Shown here: positions 55,641-64,000 of the stretch, piece by piece | Numbering within the stretch: position 1 is the first letter of the stretch | Layout: each line of letters opens with the position of its first letter | From: Candidula unifasciata | Lineage: Eukaryota; Mollusca; Gastropoda; Stylommatophora; Geomitridae | DNA: 64,000 bases | Direction: 5' to 3' | Assembly: GCA_905116865.2 (NCBI GenBank) | Contig: CAJHNH020006890.1 | Location: 1,339,843-1,403,842 of the forward strand | Program-made: the position numbers and the translations under genes | Notes under the pieces: generated by a model | The model's input: the letters and a program-made list of their open reading frames with translations, nothing else | What the model was told of the DNA's origin: nothing | Database searches by the model: none

Positions 55641-57331
55641 TGACCCAACGTGATTAAAACCCTTCAAAAGTCTTGCTTTTTTATAATATTGAAAGAAAAA
55701 AATCAATGTACCACCTATAATTTACTGGTTATCCTAATGTTTGATATAATTACGACTAGAGCTATATTCTCCGCGTCAATTGTTTATTACGATCGTCGCA
55801 CTAGAAGAGAAAAAAACAATAGCAGAAGAATGAATCATGAGGTTCACTTGACAAGTGTCCGTCAAAACCCGTATCAATCACGTGACCTCGGCCATATTTG
55901 TTTTAGTTATTATGTGTACATATATGGAAGAAATCTGAATCAAATTGGTCATCTCTTTACCATTTTATCGGCTCCGCCGTTATATATGAGTAACTGTTTA
56001 TGCAGGGATACCTTGTTCAAGTAAGTTAAATGACCGGTGCGTATAAATTTAGCGGAAATGTGTGAGAGAAAGGATGTTATTTGAACGTTTACGGAAGTGT
56101 CTGCTGGTCGCCGTGCCGACCGGGTAAGGGGACATTACATAATGGAGAGACTCACCGTGTCTCAGAATAAACGGAAGCGACAGGCCCATACTTCCTGATT
56201 CTTCGCCCAGTTAAGACCGTTCACTGAAGGTTCCTGTTGACATCCTATGTATTTACTATGTCATGTAAGGTGACAGAAGTTATTAAAGCAGTCTTGTTAC
56301 CGTGTCATGTATGTCGTGACTGACTGTCATGTCTTTATTATTTCAGCCTTGTGTTTAGCTTCAGCGGGGTTTTGACATAACCTATGAGCATATATTAATT
56401 ATTATAGATATAGACAGACGTAATTTTATGTTTGCAAATATTCTAAGACGTTGATGTGGACAATGTCTAGTACACGAAATGCTAATAGAGCAGCTGAACT
56501 CTTATTCAAAAATAGTGTATCTTTCAGCTTACCAAGTCTTAGGGAGGGGTCACTGACTCAGCCAACCCATCTTCATTTTTATTTTAAAAGGTTCATTCTC
56601 GGGTTCTGGAAGGTTGTTGTTGAATCCACACATCAGGGCAAGGCATGTGTTGTATTATAATTGTGAACTGACAACAATGCCTTACGGAAGGCTAATGAAC
56701 TCATTCAGGGATGACCAGTTTCTCAATTTAAAATGGAAGAATAATTGTTATATATGGAGAGATGTTAATGATTGCAGCTACTGTTATCGATATCAGAAGC
56801 CCTTTATTATTAAAAAAGCAATGGTTTTTAAGAGAATGAATAAGAGGAAGATAAATAAATGTCCAGGGAAGCAGAAAATGTGTAAGGAGTCAGATAAGTT
56901 GTGTGTGAACCTTATGTGTATTTTAATTCCATCTAAAGGATATGTGTGGAATAAATGAACTTGGGAATATTAAGGATTCATATAAGAAAACTGTTTAAAC
57001 AAATATTTTGAATGAATCTTGAGTATAATTTGCCAGTAGTTATTAACGTAACAGAAGTGGGTTTCTAAACATGACACAATATGTTGGCTGGTTTATTCGT
57101 ACAGGTATACTTTTCTGAACTCTTTTAGTACCACATGGTTTAGCATCAGAAAACCAAGAAGTAATGACATAATGAACTTTCACAAGTATAAGTTAATGTA
57201 ACAGATGAGACAACTACAGCAACTATGAAACATACATTTATTATTAATCTACATGACTAGGGAGTGTTTAGGATAGTATTAAAATACTGTTGCAACAAAT
57301 TATCTAAAATTATTGAGAATTAGATGGCGCA
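55641..57331. other. 1.7 kb mostly unique sequence; possible promoter
   Basis: No repeat copy recognised. 55850-56130 has features seen nowhere else in the intergenic part: a CACGTG E-box near 55880, a TATAAA at 56042-56047, and a GC-rich stretch ending in CCGACCGG before GTAAGG at 56124, a fair donor. It could be a first exon of the SH3 gene. A 114-codon frame at 56614-56958 (Lys/Asn/Cys-rich) has no recognisable domain. Confidence 0.3.
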
Positions 57332-57335
57332 TTAA

Positions 57336-58019
57336 CCCTTTGGAGACTGAGCCTTTTTGGAGTATCGGTGCCAAGAAGACGAAGCCTTCAGAATGGAATT
57401 CTCATAGTTTATACACAAAAATTAATAAAAAATAAAGCCTTTAATTTACATATACAAAACTATACATATTCGTGTAAAAAATTGAATGAACTAACAGAAT
57501 ATTTATGAATCAAACGGAAATCTCAACATTTTTTCAAATTAACTATTGAGATTTGCATAATTTATACAATCAATTTTTTTTTAACTTGGGAAGAAACATA
57601 ACTAACCTGATAAATTTTGTGAATTTTTTTTAATGTATGAAGCTTCAATGAATAAGTCCTAACTCCTGTATTTTGGAAAATAAGGCCCTTGGAGGCCCTT
57701 CAAACACGTCTGGCACACGGTTCTACTCATTTTCCTGCCTCCAGCTATGTTTCGGGTGCTGTGACACAACAGTCCTTTTCGCCATTTTTGGGTACAGGTA
57801 ACCCTAGAAAAAAATTGTTGTAAAATTACAGAACACATCAAACTTTCTCGAAAACCGCCATTGAACAGCCCACATGTGTAAGAAACAGTCTGATTAGCTG
57901 GTACGAAAGCCTGCCAGCCAATATCAAGGCTTCTATTATAAAGGGCCGACAATCTGCCCAGTCGTCCTTTTGGCTACTTTGTGTTGGGCCGATATTTCGG
58001 CCACGTCGTCTCCAAAGGG
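57336..58019 (-). mobile_element. piggyBac-like mini-element (684 bp)
   Basis: Begins CCCTTTGGAGAC and ends GTCTCCAAAGGG: 12-bp perfect terminal inverted repeats starting CCCTTT, with GGTGCC/GGCCGATAT-type subterminal similarity. The left flank is TTAA (57332-57335), the piggyBac target; the right flank is TTAC, which would be a single-base change of a second TTAA. Inside it lies a transposase C-terminal remnant. At about 0.7 kb it is an internally deleted, nonautonomous derivative. Confidence 0.65.
57659..57952 (-). pseudogene. piggyBac transposase C-terminal remnant (probable)
   Basis: The last 45 residues read CTQKWRKGLLCHSTRNIAGG then KMSRTVCQTCLKG and PYFPKYRS. Compared with the C-terminal Cys/His zinc finger of piggyBac transposases (C-x2-C, then C-x2-C, then C-x3-C-x4-H), several ligands appear replaced (Q, Y and R at the last positions). 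The first 50 codons are not recognisable. The DDD catalytic core is absent, so the protein would be inactive. Family assignment leans on the terminal repeats. Confidence 0.45.
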
Positions 58020-59457
58020 TTACAAATTGCTCATTTTTATTTTTTTATCCTGGTCAGTGGTAAAATAAAAAGTACATAACATCTTGCACTAAATGGGGCT
58101 CTAGAATATATATAGATTCAAATTTGAAGCATTCCTTCTTAGCATCTAAGGAGTTTAACTTTTTTGTCTCTAAGGGTTGAATTAAAGAAAAAAAGTAAAC
58201 GTATTATAAAGTACAGCATATAATAAAAATACAATAATTCTTCTCTAACACCAAGGAAATAATCCATTGAACAGTGATTAAGAAGTTTAACAATGGACAG
58301 AAGGGGAACAACCTGGCTGGAGCCTGTCTTGACACAACAACGGCCAATAGAGGCAGAGAAATTGGTGGAAACATCTGGTCTTTCTTGTGTGTGTTGGTCC
58401 CCTTTCCCCATTTCGTTAAGCTTCTTTGTCGCAGTTGGGTGGACTGATTTCTTGGTATTATCTTGACCGCAGTCACCTCTGACTTCATCACTTTGGATTC
58501 TTTAAAACCACATTGCTGTTAGTAAAATTATAATTTATTTAAATACAGCAGAATTGTTTGTTTGCAGCTCTGTTTATATTTATTCCAATGAAGATCCTAG
58601 AATTTCCATAGCTTGTCTGTGAACCCATTAGCTGTGCTGGAATTGGGTGCTTAGGCCACTTTAAATATCTTTGGATTGAGACGTCCTTGTGAAAACTGGA
58701 ACTTTGTAATAACTTGCTGTATTTAGTTTAATTGAGATCTTTTCAGTTTGTAATTTGCCTTGAGAATACATATATTTTTGGGAAGCACTTATGAAAGAGT
58801 GAATGGGAGTAGACAATGAGGCAGACGGACAAGACAGTAGTGAGATAACATATGTAGATAGATCTGCAAAAACTTAAAGCTACCAACAACACAGAGAAGA
58901 CCAGTCAGAGGGATACATGGAGGCAGCTTATTTATGCAACAGTGAACAGAGGTGCACTGAACAGTCTTAGCAATGGAAACAAGTATGCTAACCCCCCTGA
59001 ATACCGGAAACTTTCGCGAAGGCACTGGGATTCAGGACGTGATCAGGTTGCCCCAACTACTCATGCTTAATCCATGAAGAGCTCAGGAAACCAGCAGGCA
59101 ATCTGGTTCACACTGTGAGCCCCACCTTAGCTACATGTTGAAGGGGAAGGCATAAACACAACCCATATTTCCTTTAGAATTGGTACAGGGCATTTCTGTC
59201 TGCAGCCCGGGGATGTAGGTAATCCACAGACACCACAGCACCACAATGCCATACATATGCAACAGTGAACAGCAAGGGTTTTGATGCTAAGAAGAAAATG
59301 TTACAAACGAAATAATTCTGGGTTGTGGTGGGTGATTTTAAGTGGTGAGTCACTGGCTGTGTGTTAAAGCTCATTTGTTCCTAGAGGAACAAGTCATTTG
59401 GAGGCAGGAGGTGCAAATCCTGATGTAGTGATTGTTTTCATTTGATGTTTATGTTTT
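58020..59457. other. No gene recognised
   Basis: AT-rich. Opposed short frames at 58139-58491 and 58789-59374 show no domain and overlap each other. Confidence 0.4.
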
Positions 59458-59735
59458 TTCAACGTATCAACATCATGGCACATGGGTGTAACCCATAAGT
59501 GCTCCGTTCTAACTCAAGCCTGCGTCTGAAGAATCTCAGTGCAGTGCTCGAACTCCATTGCACTGGCAAGTATCCTGAAATACTTTGGGTAGATTTTTAA
59601 ACTCAAAATGTTGCCTAGGCAGCGCCGTTAGGCTACTCTTTTTTTAAATTTCCAACTACCGAAGTGTTTTATTACGTGCGCAACAATACACACGGGCGTC
59701 CAGTCTGACTACCCAGAAGCCAGGGGAATTATAAA
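59458..59735 (+). repeat. Composite repeat, second copy of 51273-51540
   Basis: ATCAACATCATGGCACATGG through GGCAGCGCCGTTAGGCTACT and ACAATACACACGGGCGTCCA to CAGGGGAATTA. It stops just before the tRNA-like part seen at 51561. Confidence 0.7.
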
Positions 59736-59754
59736 TACAATCTTTATACCGACA

Positions 59755-60175
59755 TTAGGTTATCAATGTCAGACTTGGACATTAACAAAAGAACACGAGA
59801 GAAGACTAACCACCTGTGAAATGAGATGTTTGAGAATGGCTGCGAATAAAACCAGAAGAGATCGAGGGAGAAACGATGTGATTACAAGAACTATTGGAAC
59901 CATACCCATCGTTAAATTTATTGAGAAGCAAAGAATGAAATGGTTTGGTCACCTAATGAGAATGAAACCAACGATGCCAGCATCAAGAGCATAAAACATG
60001 AAAATCGAAACACCAAGAGGCAGGGGAAGACCAAGAAGAAGATGGATTGAAGGAGTCACGGACAACTTGAGACTTCATAACATCACGACATATGAAGCCA
60101 CTGAGCGCGCCCTGGCTCGATTGCCGATCATCTGATAGACTGCGACGCCTAGCGGCACTAGCAGATTTTGACAAA
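59755..60175 (+). pseudogene. LINE C-terminal fragment, sense
   Basis: The + frame reads TTCEMRCLRMAANKTRRDRG RNDVI, then TIPIVKFIEKQRMKWFGHLM RMKP and RGRGRPRRRWIEG-like (59820-60055): the L-R-x-x-x...W-F-G-H-x-x-R...GRP...W tail of non-LTR ORF2. One stop near 59990. No catalytic core. Confidence 0.7.
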
Positions 60176-60179
60176 AGAA

Positions 60180-60785
60180 GAAAGAAGGGGTCTTTTGTGA
60201 TGTCTTCTAATGTCTGTGGATTCTGCTGGTGACTGTGATGTCTTCTGATGTCTATATCTTCTTGACTTTTGTGTTTTTGATGTCTTCTGATGTCTGTGAT
60301 GTCTTCTGATGTCTGTGGTGTCTTGTGATGTCTTCTGATGTCTGTGATGTCTTCTGATGTCTGTGATGTCTTCTGATGTCTGTGATGTCTTATGATGTCT
60401 ATATCTTCTTGACTTTTGTGTTTTTGATGTCTTCTGATGTCTATATCTTCTTGACTTGTGTGTTTGTGATGTCTTCTGATGTCTAAATCTTCTTGACTTG
60501 TGTGTTTGTGATGTCTTCTGATGTCTATATCTTCTTGACTTGTGTGTTTGTGATGTCTTCTGATGTCTATATCTTCTTGACTTGTGTGTTTTTGATGTCT
60601 TCTGATGTCTATATCTTCTTGACTTGTGTGTTTGTGGTGTCTTCTCATGTCTTTATCTTCTTGACTTTAGTGTCTTTTTGTGATTGTGGTATCTTTTTGT
60701 GTCTAATCTTCTGATGTCTGGTGTATTATGATGGTTATGGTGTCTCTTTGTGTCTGTGGTGTCTTATTGTATCTGTATTGTTTTC
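60180..60785. repeat. 19/42-bp compound minisatellite
   Basis: 19-bp units (GATGTCTTCTGATGTCTGT) at 60290-60400, and 42-bp units (GATGTCTTCTGATGTCTATA then TCTTCTTGACTTGTGTGTTT GT) from 60400 to 60665, decaying to about 60785. The 42-bp unit is a 19-bp-type unit plus a TCTTCTTGACTTGTGTGTT insert. Open minus frames with RRHHKHTSQEDIDI periodicity come from the 42-bp period. Confidence 0.93.
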
Positions 60786-61084
60786 TGATCTATGTGGTGT
60801 TTTCAGATGTGTATAAAATAAAAATGTCAAAAATGGTGTCGGATGTTGTGGAGAGGATGTATTTACCTTGAATGCTTTTTGAACAACAGCATTGTAGTTA
60901 TTGCAGTATCTAAAATATGCTTGAAAAACACATGTAGTGATTTTAATCTTGAACAATTGTTACAGCCTGTGTACACTGTGTTATATTATTTGTCAGAATC
61001 TTTACCTTCTGTTAATGGTATCTGCATCATCATCATTATCATCTTGCGCCAACGTGTGAAGAGGTCATCCTACTTCATATCATG
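60786..61084. other. No gene recognised
   Basis: Unassigned AT-rich sequence. Confidence 0.4.
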
Positions 61085-61200
61085 GGATTTTCAACATCAT
61101 CAACATGTAGCAGGTTCTTTGCAAAACATTATTCTTATCACATGCCATAAAGCTATTGGCTTCCATGACAGCTTCCTGCCTGGTGATCTTGGTTTCAGAG
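61085..61200 (-). mobile_element. Family A LINE 3' tip, antisense, degenerate
   Basis: CATCATCAACATGTAGCAGG TTCTTTGCAAAACATTATTC is a diverged copy of the terminal segment. Confidence 0.5.
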
Positions 61201-61289
61201 GACACATCATGTTTCTGTGTTGACACCTTTCTTTGTCATATTAGAAGGCCATCAACCTCCATCACTCTTTTCATACATTTCTCCTATTG

Positions 61290-61565
61290 TCATCATCATC
61301 ATCATGTAGCAGGTCCTTTGCAGAATGTCACTCTCATCACAGTGTGCATGAAAGAAACTCGGTCTCTCGCCAGTTCTCCCGCTTCATGTACTTTCATCCT
61401 CATGGTGTCACTTATATCCTCTGCTCATCGGCCCCTGCCTCTCCTTCCTGATACCATGTCCTCTGCTGTAATTTTTTCCAATCCATCGTCGAGCTTGATA
61501 TGACCAAAATATTTCGGCTTACGAGACAGGATGCTGTTTATTAGCCAATCTTCCTTGATGTTCCT
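61290..61565 (-). mobile_element. Family A LINE 3' end, antisense
   Basis: ATCATCATCATCATGTAGCA GGTCCTTTGCAGAATGTCAC, then CGGTCTCTCGCCAGTTCTCC to GCCAATCTTCCTTGATGTTC, about 270 bp, truncated 5'. It lies 270 bp before the SH3 exon. Confidence 0.8.
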
Positions 61566-61831
61566 CTTGTCACATGTTCCAATTTCTCTTTCTTTATAAT
61601 ATGCCACAAAAGTACTACCACCTTTCTCTTTTCTCTGATACTGTTTTAACCCTGTCATCCTGAGGAAGCAGGTTTTCCAACTTTTACAGATGACATGACA
61701 TCTTCGTCAGACAAGGAACTGTATTGAAACCAACTTTCTTTGCTATTGCTTTGTGATGTCCCTATTTCTCTATCTCTTCTGCACCTTTATTTTATTGATC
61801 CAGACTTTCTTTTCTGTTACCTTACTTTCAG
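61566..61831. other. Flank of the SH3 exon
   Basis: No feature other than the pyrimidine tract and TTTCAG acceptor before 61832. Confidence 0.5.
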
Positions 61832-61989
61832 TGGAGGCAGTGGTGGAGTTTGAGTACACAGCCGAACAGGAGGATGAACTTTCTCTCAGAGTTGGCGATG
61901 TTATTTCCAATGTTCAGACAGCAGAAGGGGGTTGGTGGGAAGGTGAACTTAATGGAAAGAAGGGCATGTTTCCAGAGAACTTTGTTAAG
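61832..61989 (+). CDS. CIN85/CD2AP-like adaptor, exon encoding the first SH3 domain
   Basis: One internal exon of 158 nt with acceptor TTTCAG and donor GTGAGT, phase 1 in (or a start split across the junction) and phase 0 out. Frame: (V/M)EAVVEFEYTAEQEDELSL then RVGDVISNVQTAEGGWWEGE and LNGKKGMFPENFVK. SH3 hallmarks: A-V-V-E-F-E-Y-x-A for ALYDY, E-D-E-L-S-L, the G-G-W-W-E-G Trp pair and G-M-F-P-E-N-F-V. The E-A-x-V-E-F start and G-x-x-G-x-F-P-x-N-F-V-K end match SH3A of CIN85 (SH3KBP1)/CD2AP, which bind atypical proline-arginine motifs such as in Cbl and act in receptor endocytosis. Neighbouring exons were not found, so the gene extends beyond the window, or the first exon is unrecognised. 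Confidence 0.85.
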
Positions 61990-62299
61990 GTGAGTTTGAA
62001 ATTGAATTCAGTGTTGGTTTACACTAGTTAAAGACAGGAGGTGACAAAAGATTGGAGAGTGTTGTAAGTTAGTTTAGATAATCATCTTGAAACATTCTGT
62101 TTCTCCTACCGCCTCTGCTGTCCTCTGAATCAGATACTTCTGATATTCCAGATGTCCGTTCTAAGGATTTTGCCACATAAAGTTAGATAAGTGTGTGACA
62201 CAGAAGGCTAGGAAAGACATGACTAGTACAGTCATTCTGCATGGACTGTAAGAAGATCTGTTCATGGTTAGTTGAATTTTGCAGCTAGTTTTCTGCAGG

Positions 62300-62415
62300 T
62301 TTATCTAGTCATATACCAGCCGACACATGTCTCTAATCAATCTGTTTATTTCTCATTTTATGTTTACCAGCCAACAGGTGTCTCTAATCAATCTGTTTAT
62401 ATCTCATTCTGTGTT
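62300..62415. repeat. Two-copy 57-60 bp tandem
   Basis: CCAGCCGACACATGTCTCTA ATCAATCTGTTTATTTC and CCAGCCAACAGGTGTCTCTA ATCAATCTGTTTATATC, directly repeated, with a third partial CCAGCCAACATC abutting the LINE tail. Confidence 0.8.
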
Positions 62416-62419
62416 TACC

Positions 62420-64000
62420 AGCCAACATCATCAGCATCAAATAGCAGGTCCTTTGCAGTACGTAGCTCTCATCACAGTCTGCCTGTAAGAAACTCGGTCT
62501 TTTGCCTATTCCCCCGCCTCATGAACTTTCACACTCAAGGAGTCACTTATATCCTGTGCCCATCTTCGTGTCGGTCGGCGTCTGCCCCTCCTTCCTGGTA
62601 CCATGCCTTCTGCTATAATTTTTTCCAATCCGTCGTGGTGCTTGATATGACCAAAATATTTCAGCTTTCGAGAAAGGATGCTGTTTATTAGCCAATCTTC
62701 CTTGATGTTCAGATCTTTTAAGATGTCAATATTTCTCATCTTCTTTGTCCAAGATATTCTGAGAATCTTTCTATAGCATTTCAGCTCAAAAGCCCCTATT
62801 CTCTTTCTTAAGGACTGAGAGATAGTCCACGACTCACATCCGTATGTAGCCACAGGGAAGATGCATGCCCTCAAAATTCTAATTTTTATCTCCTTGCTGG
62901 TGCTTAACCATAGACTTTTAAGGCTGTTCAATCTTTGCATTGCTATGACCATCCTCCTTTTAATTTCTTTCGAACAGTCTCCATTGTTGTTTATTATAGA
63001 GCCTAGATATTCAAAGTTTGTGACATTTTCAATTTCTTCATCATTTATTGTTATTTTTGGGTGACAGCCAGTTTTATCTGTGGACATTATTTTCGTTTTC
63101 TTTAAATTCAAGAACAGATTTTGATCTTCACTGTGCTTTTGGACGGACAATATTAAATTTTCTATTCCCTTTACGCTGTTTAAAAGGAGGACTGTGTCAT
63201 CTGCGTAGCGGAGTTCCGGAATAGGGTTGCCACCAATTTTGAGCGGATCATAACTGTCACAAGTCTGGTCATTTTTGACATTTCTCATGATATTTTCTGT
63301 GAATATATTGAATAGGTATGGTGAGAGAATGCACCCCTGCCTCACCCCCTTTTGCACCTCGAACCAATCAGATGTTTCACCAGCTGCTCTGATGGCTGCT
63401 TGTTGTTCATGATAGAGATTTTCAATTAAATGCACTAAATGCGCTGGAAACCCCATACTTTTCATAATAGTCCACAGTTGGTGGTGCTGGACACAATCAA
63501 ATGCCTTGCTATAATCAATAAAACAAGCATGAAGATCTACATTGTATTCTCTGCATTTAAAAAAATTATTCTCTTATTAAATATGTGATCCCTAGTTCCT
63601 CTACCCTGTCTGAAACTTGCCTGTGCTTCATCTAGTTCATATTGTAATTTCCTTTCAATCCTTTTCATGATAATTCGTAAGAGGATTTTGCTAGCATGAC
63701 TTATTAATGCGATGGTATAGTAGTTGGAGCATAGTTTCAGATTTCCTTTCTTTGGGAGAGGGATATAGACTGTTCTTTTCCAAGCTTTAGGCCAAATGTC
63801 ACTGTTCCAGATCTTCGAGCACAGTGCATGGTAGATTTGGACACAAGCCTCTCCTCCTGCTTGAATTAGTTCTGCTGGTATTTCGTCGCAACCTGGTGAC
63901 TTTCCTTTCTTCAGGCTGTGTATTGCTGATTGTACCTCATCCAGTAAAGGCTCTGGTTCTTTTTCATAACTTTCACAAGTTGTTTTTGAATTACCTGTCT
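62420..64000 (-). mobile_element. Family A LINE, reverse transcriptase half (runs off window)
   Basis: The best-preserved retroelement here. From 64000 down on minus: KSPGCDEIPAELIQAGG near 63860-63900, SFRQGRGTRD near 63590-63615, [12 protein letters not shown] near 63490-63530 (first catalytic Asp), [15 protein letters not shown] near 63300-63355, [10 protein letters not shown] near 63180-63212 (catalytic YADD), [17 protein letters not shown], and the C terminus [12 protein letters not shown]...GRR. From 63465 the frame is open for 319 codons and more. Upstream a stop/frameshift lies near 63560-63580. The 3' end is GCAAAGGACCTGCTATTTGA with a GAT-type tail. It lies antisense in the first visible intron after the SH3 exon. 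Confidence 0.88.
62506..63465 (-). pseudogene. Open part of the family A reverse transcriptase
   Basis: The longest plausible transposon frame in the window. It holds the GVRQGC and YADD boxes, the thumb and the basic C terminus, but not the fingers or the first catalytic Asp, which lie in another frame upstream. Treated as a recently disabled copy. Whether one base or a real break separates the two frames depends on sequence accuracy at the A-run near 63560. Confidence 0.8.

Noticed and set aside
56614..56958. Small host gene (114 codons)
   Set aside because: No domain, no splice signals and AT-rich codons with no recognisable family; left as an unassigned frame.
59983..60648. 221-codon minus frame with RRHHKHTSQEDIDI repeats
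   Set aside because: The 42-bp minisatellite period is a multiple of 3, so the frame stays open; it runs into a LINE remnant at one end. Not a repeat protein.

Overview
This is animal nuclear DNA: AT-rich, intron-rich and repeat-laden. One gene is complete, one exon of a second is visible, and nearly everything else is transposable-element debris or tandem repeats. There is no bacterial-style operon, CRISPR array or phage. The repeats (LINE 3' ends with GAT tails, LINE remnants carrying RNase H, tRNA-headed SINE-like repeats) suggest a lophotrochozoan, perhaps a gastropod mollusc. That placement is inference and was not tested by any search.

Region by region. 1-3.8 kb is a block of five unrelated low-complexity arrays: a GAGAA pentamer, a 13-bp unit, a 28-bp unit, TA, and GT/GTGGT. 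4-9 kb is retroelement debris. 9,194-44,308 (+) holds RBM28, an ortholog of the nucleolar four-RRM protein RBM28/Nop4. I reconstructed it as 19 coding exons with phase-consistent GT/AG junctions, giving 745 codons plus a stop and a poly(A) signal 46 bp downstream. Its introns contain LINE and SINE fragments and several long tandem arrays: 42 bp x ~9-10, 53 bp x 16, 50 bp inside an 859-bp higher-order duplication, a pure CT tract and an ATGT tract. 44.4-61.6 kb is intergenic or the 5' part of the next gene. It holds LINE copies in both orientations, a hAT-type MITE with a perfect 8-bp target duplication, a Tc1-like transposase pseudogene, and a short piggyBac-like derivative with matching termini and a TTAA on one side. 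61,832-61,989 (+) is one exon encoding an SH3 domain that resembles the first SH3 of CIN85/CD2AP (SH3KBP1 family). 62.4-64 kb is the best-preserved LINE reverse transcriptase, antisense to that gene and running off the window end.

The two host genes have no evident functional link. RBM28 acts in nucleolar 60S ribosome biogenesis. CIN85/CD2AP proteins are endocytic and cytoskeletal adaptors. I found no new multi-gene system. The most informative items are structural: the intact-looking hAT MITE, a LINE copy with a 5' inversion typical of twin priming, inverted repeat pairs inside and outside RBM28 introns, the piggyBac-like mini-element, and a repeat split by a later insertion.
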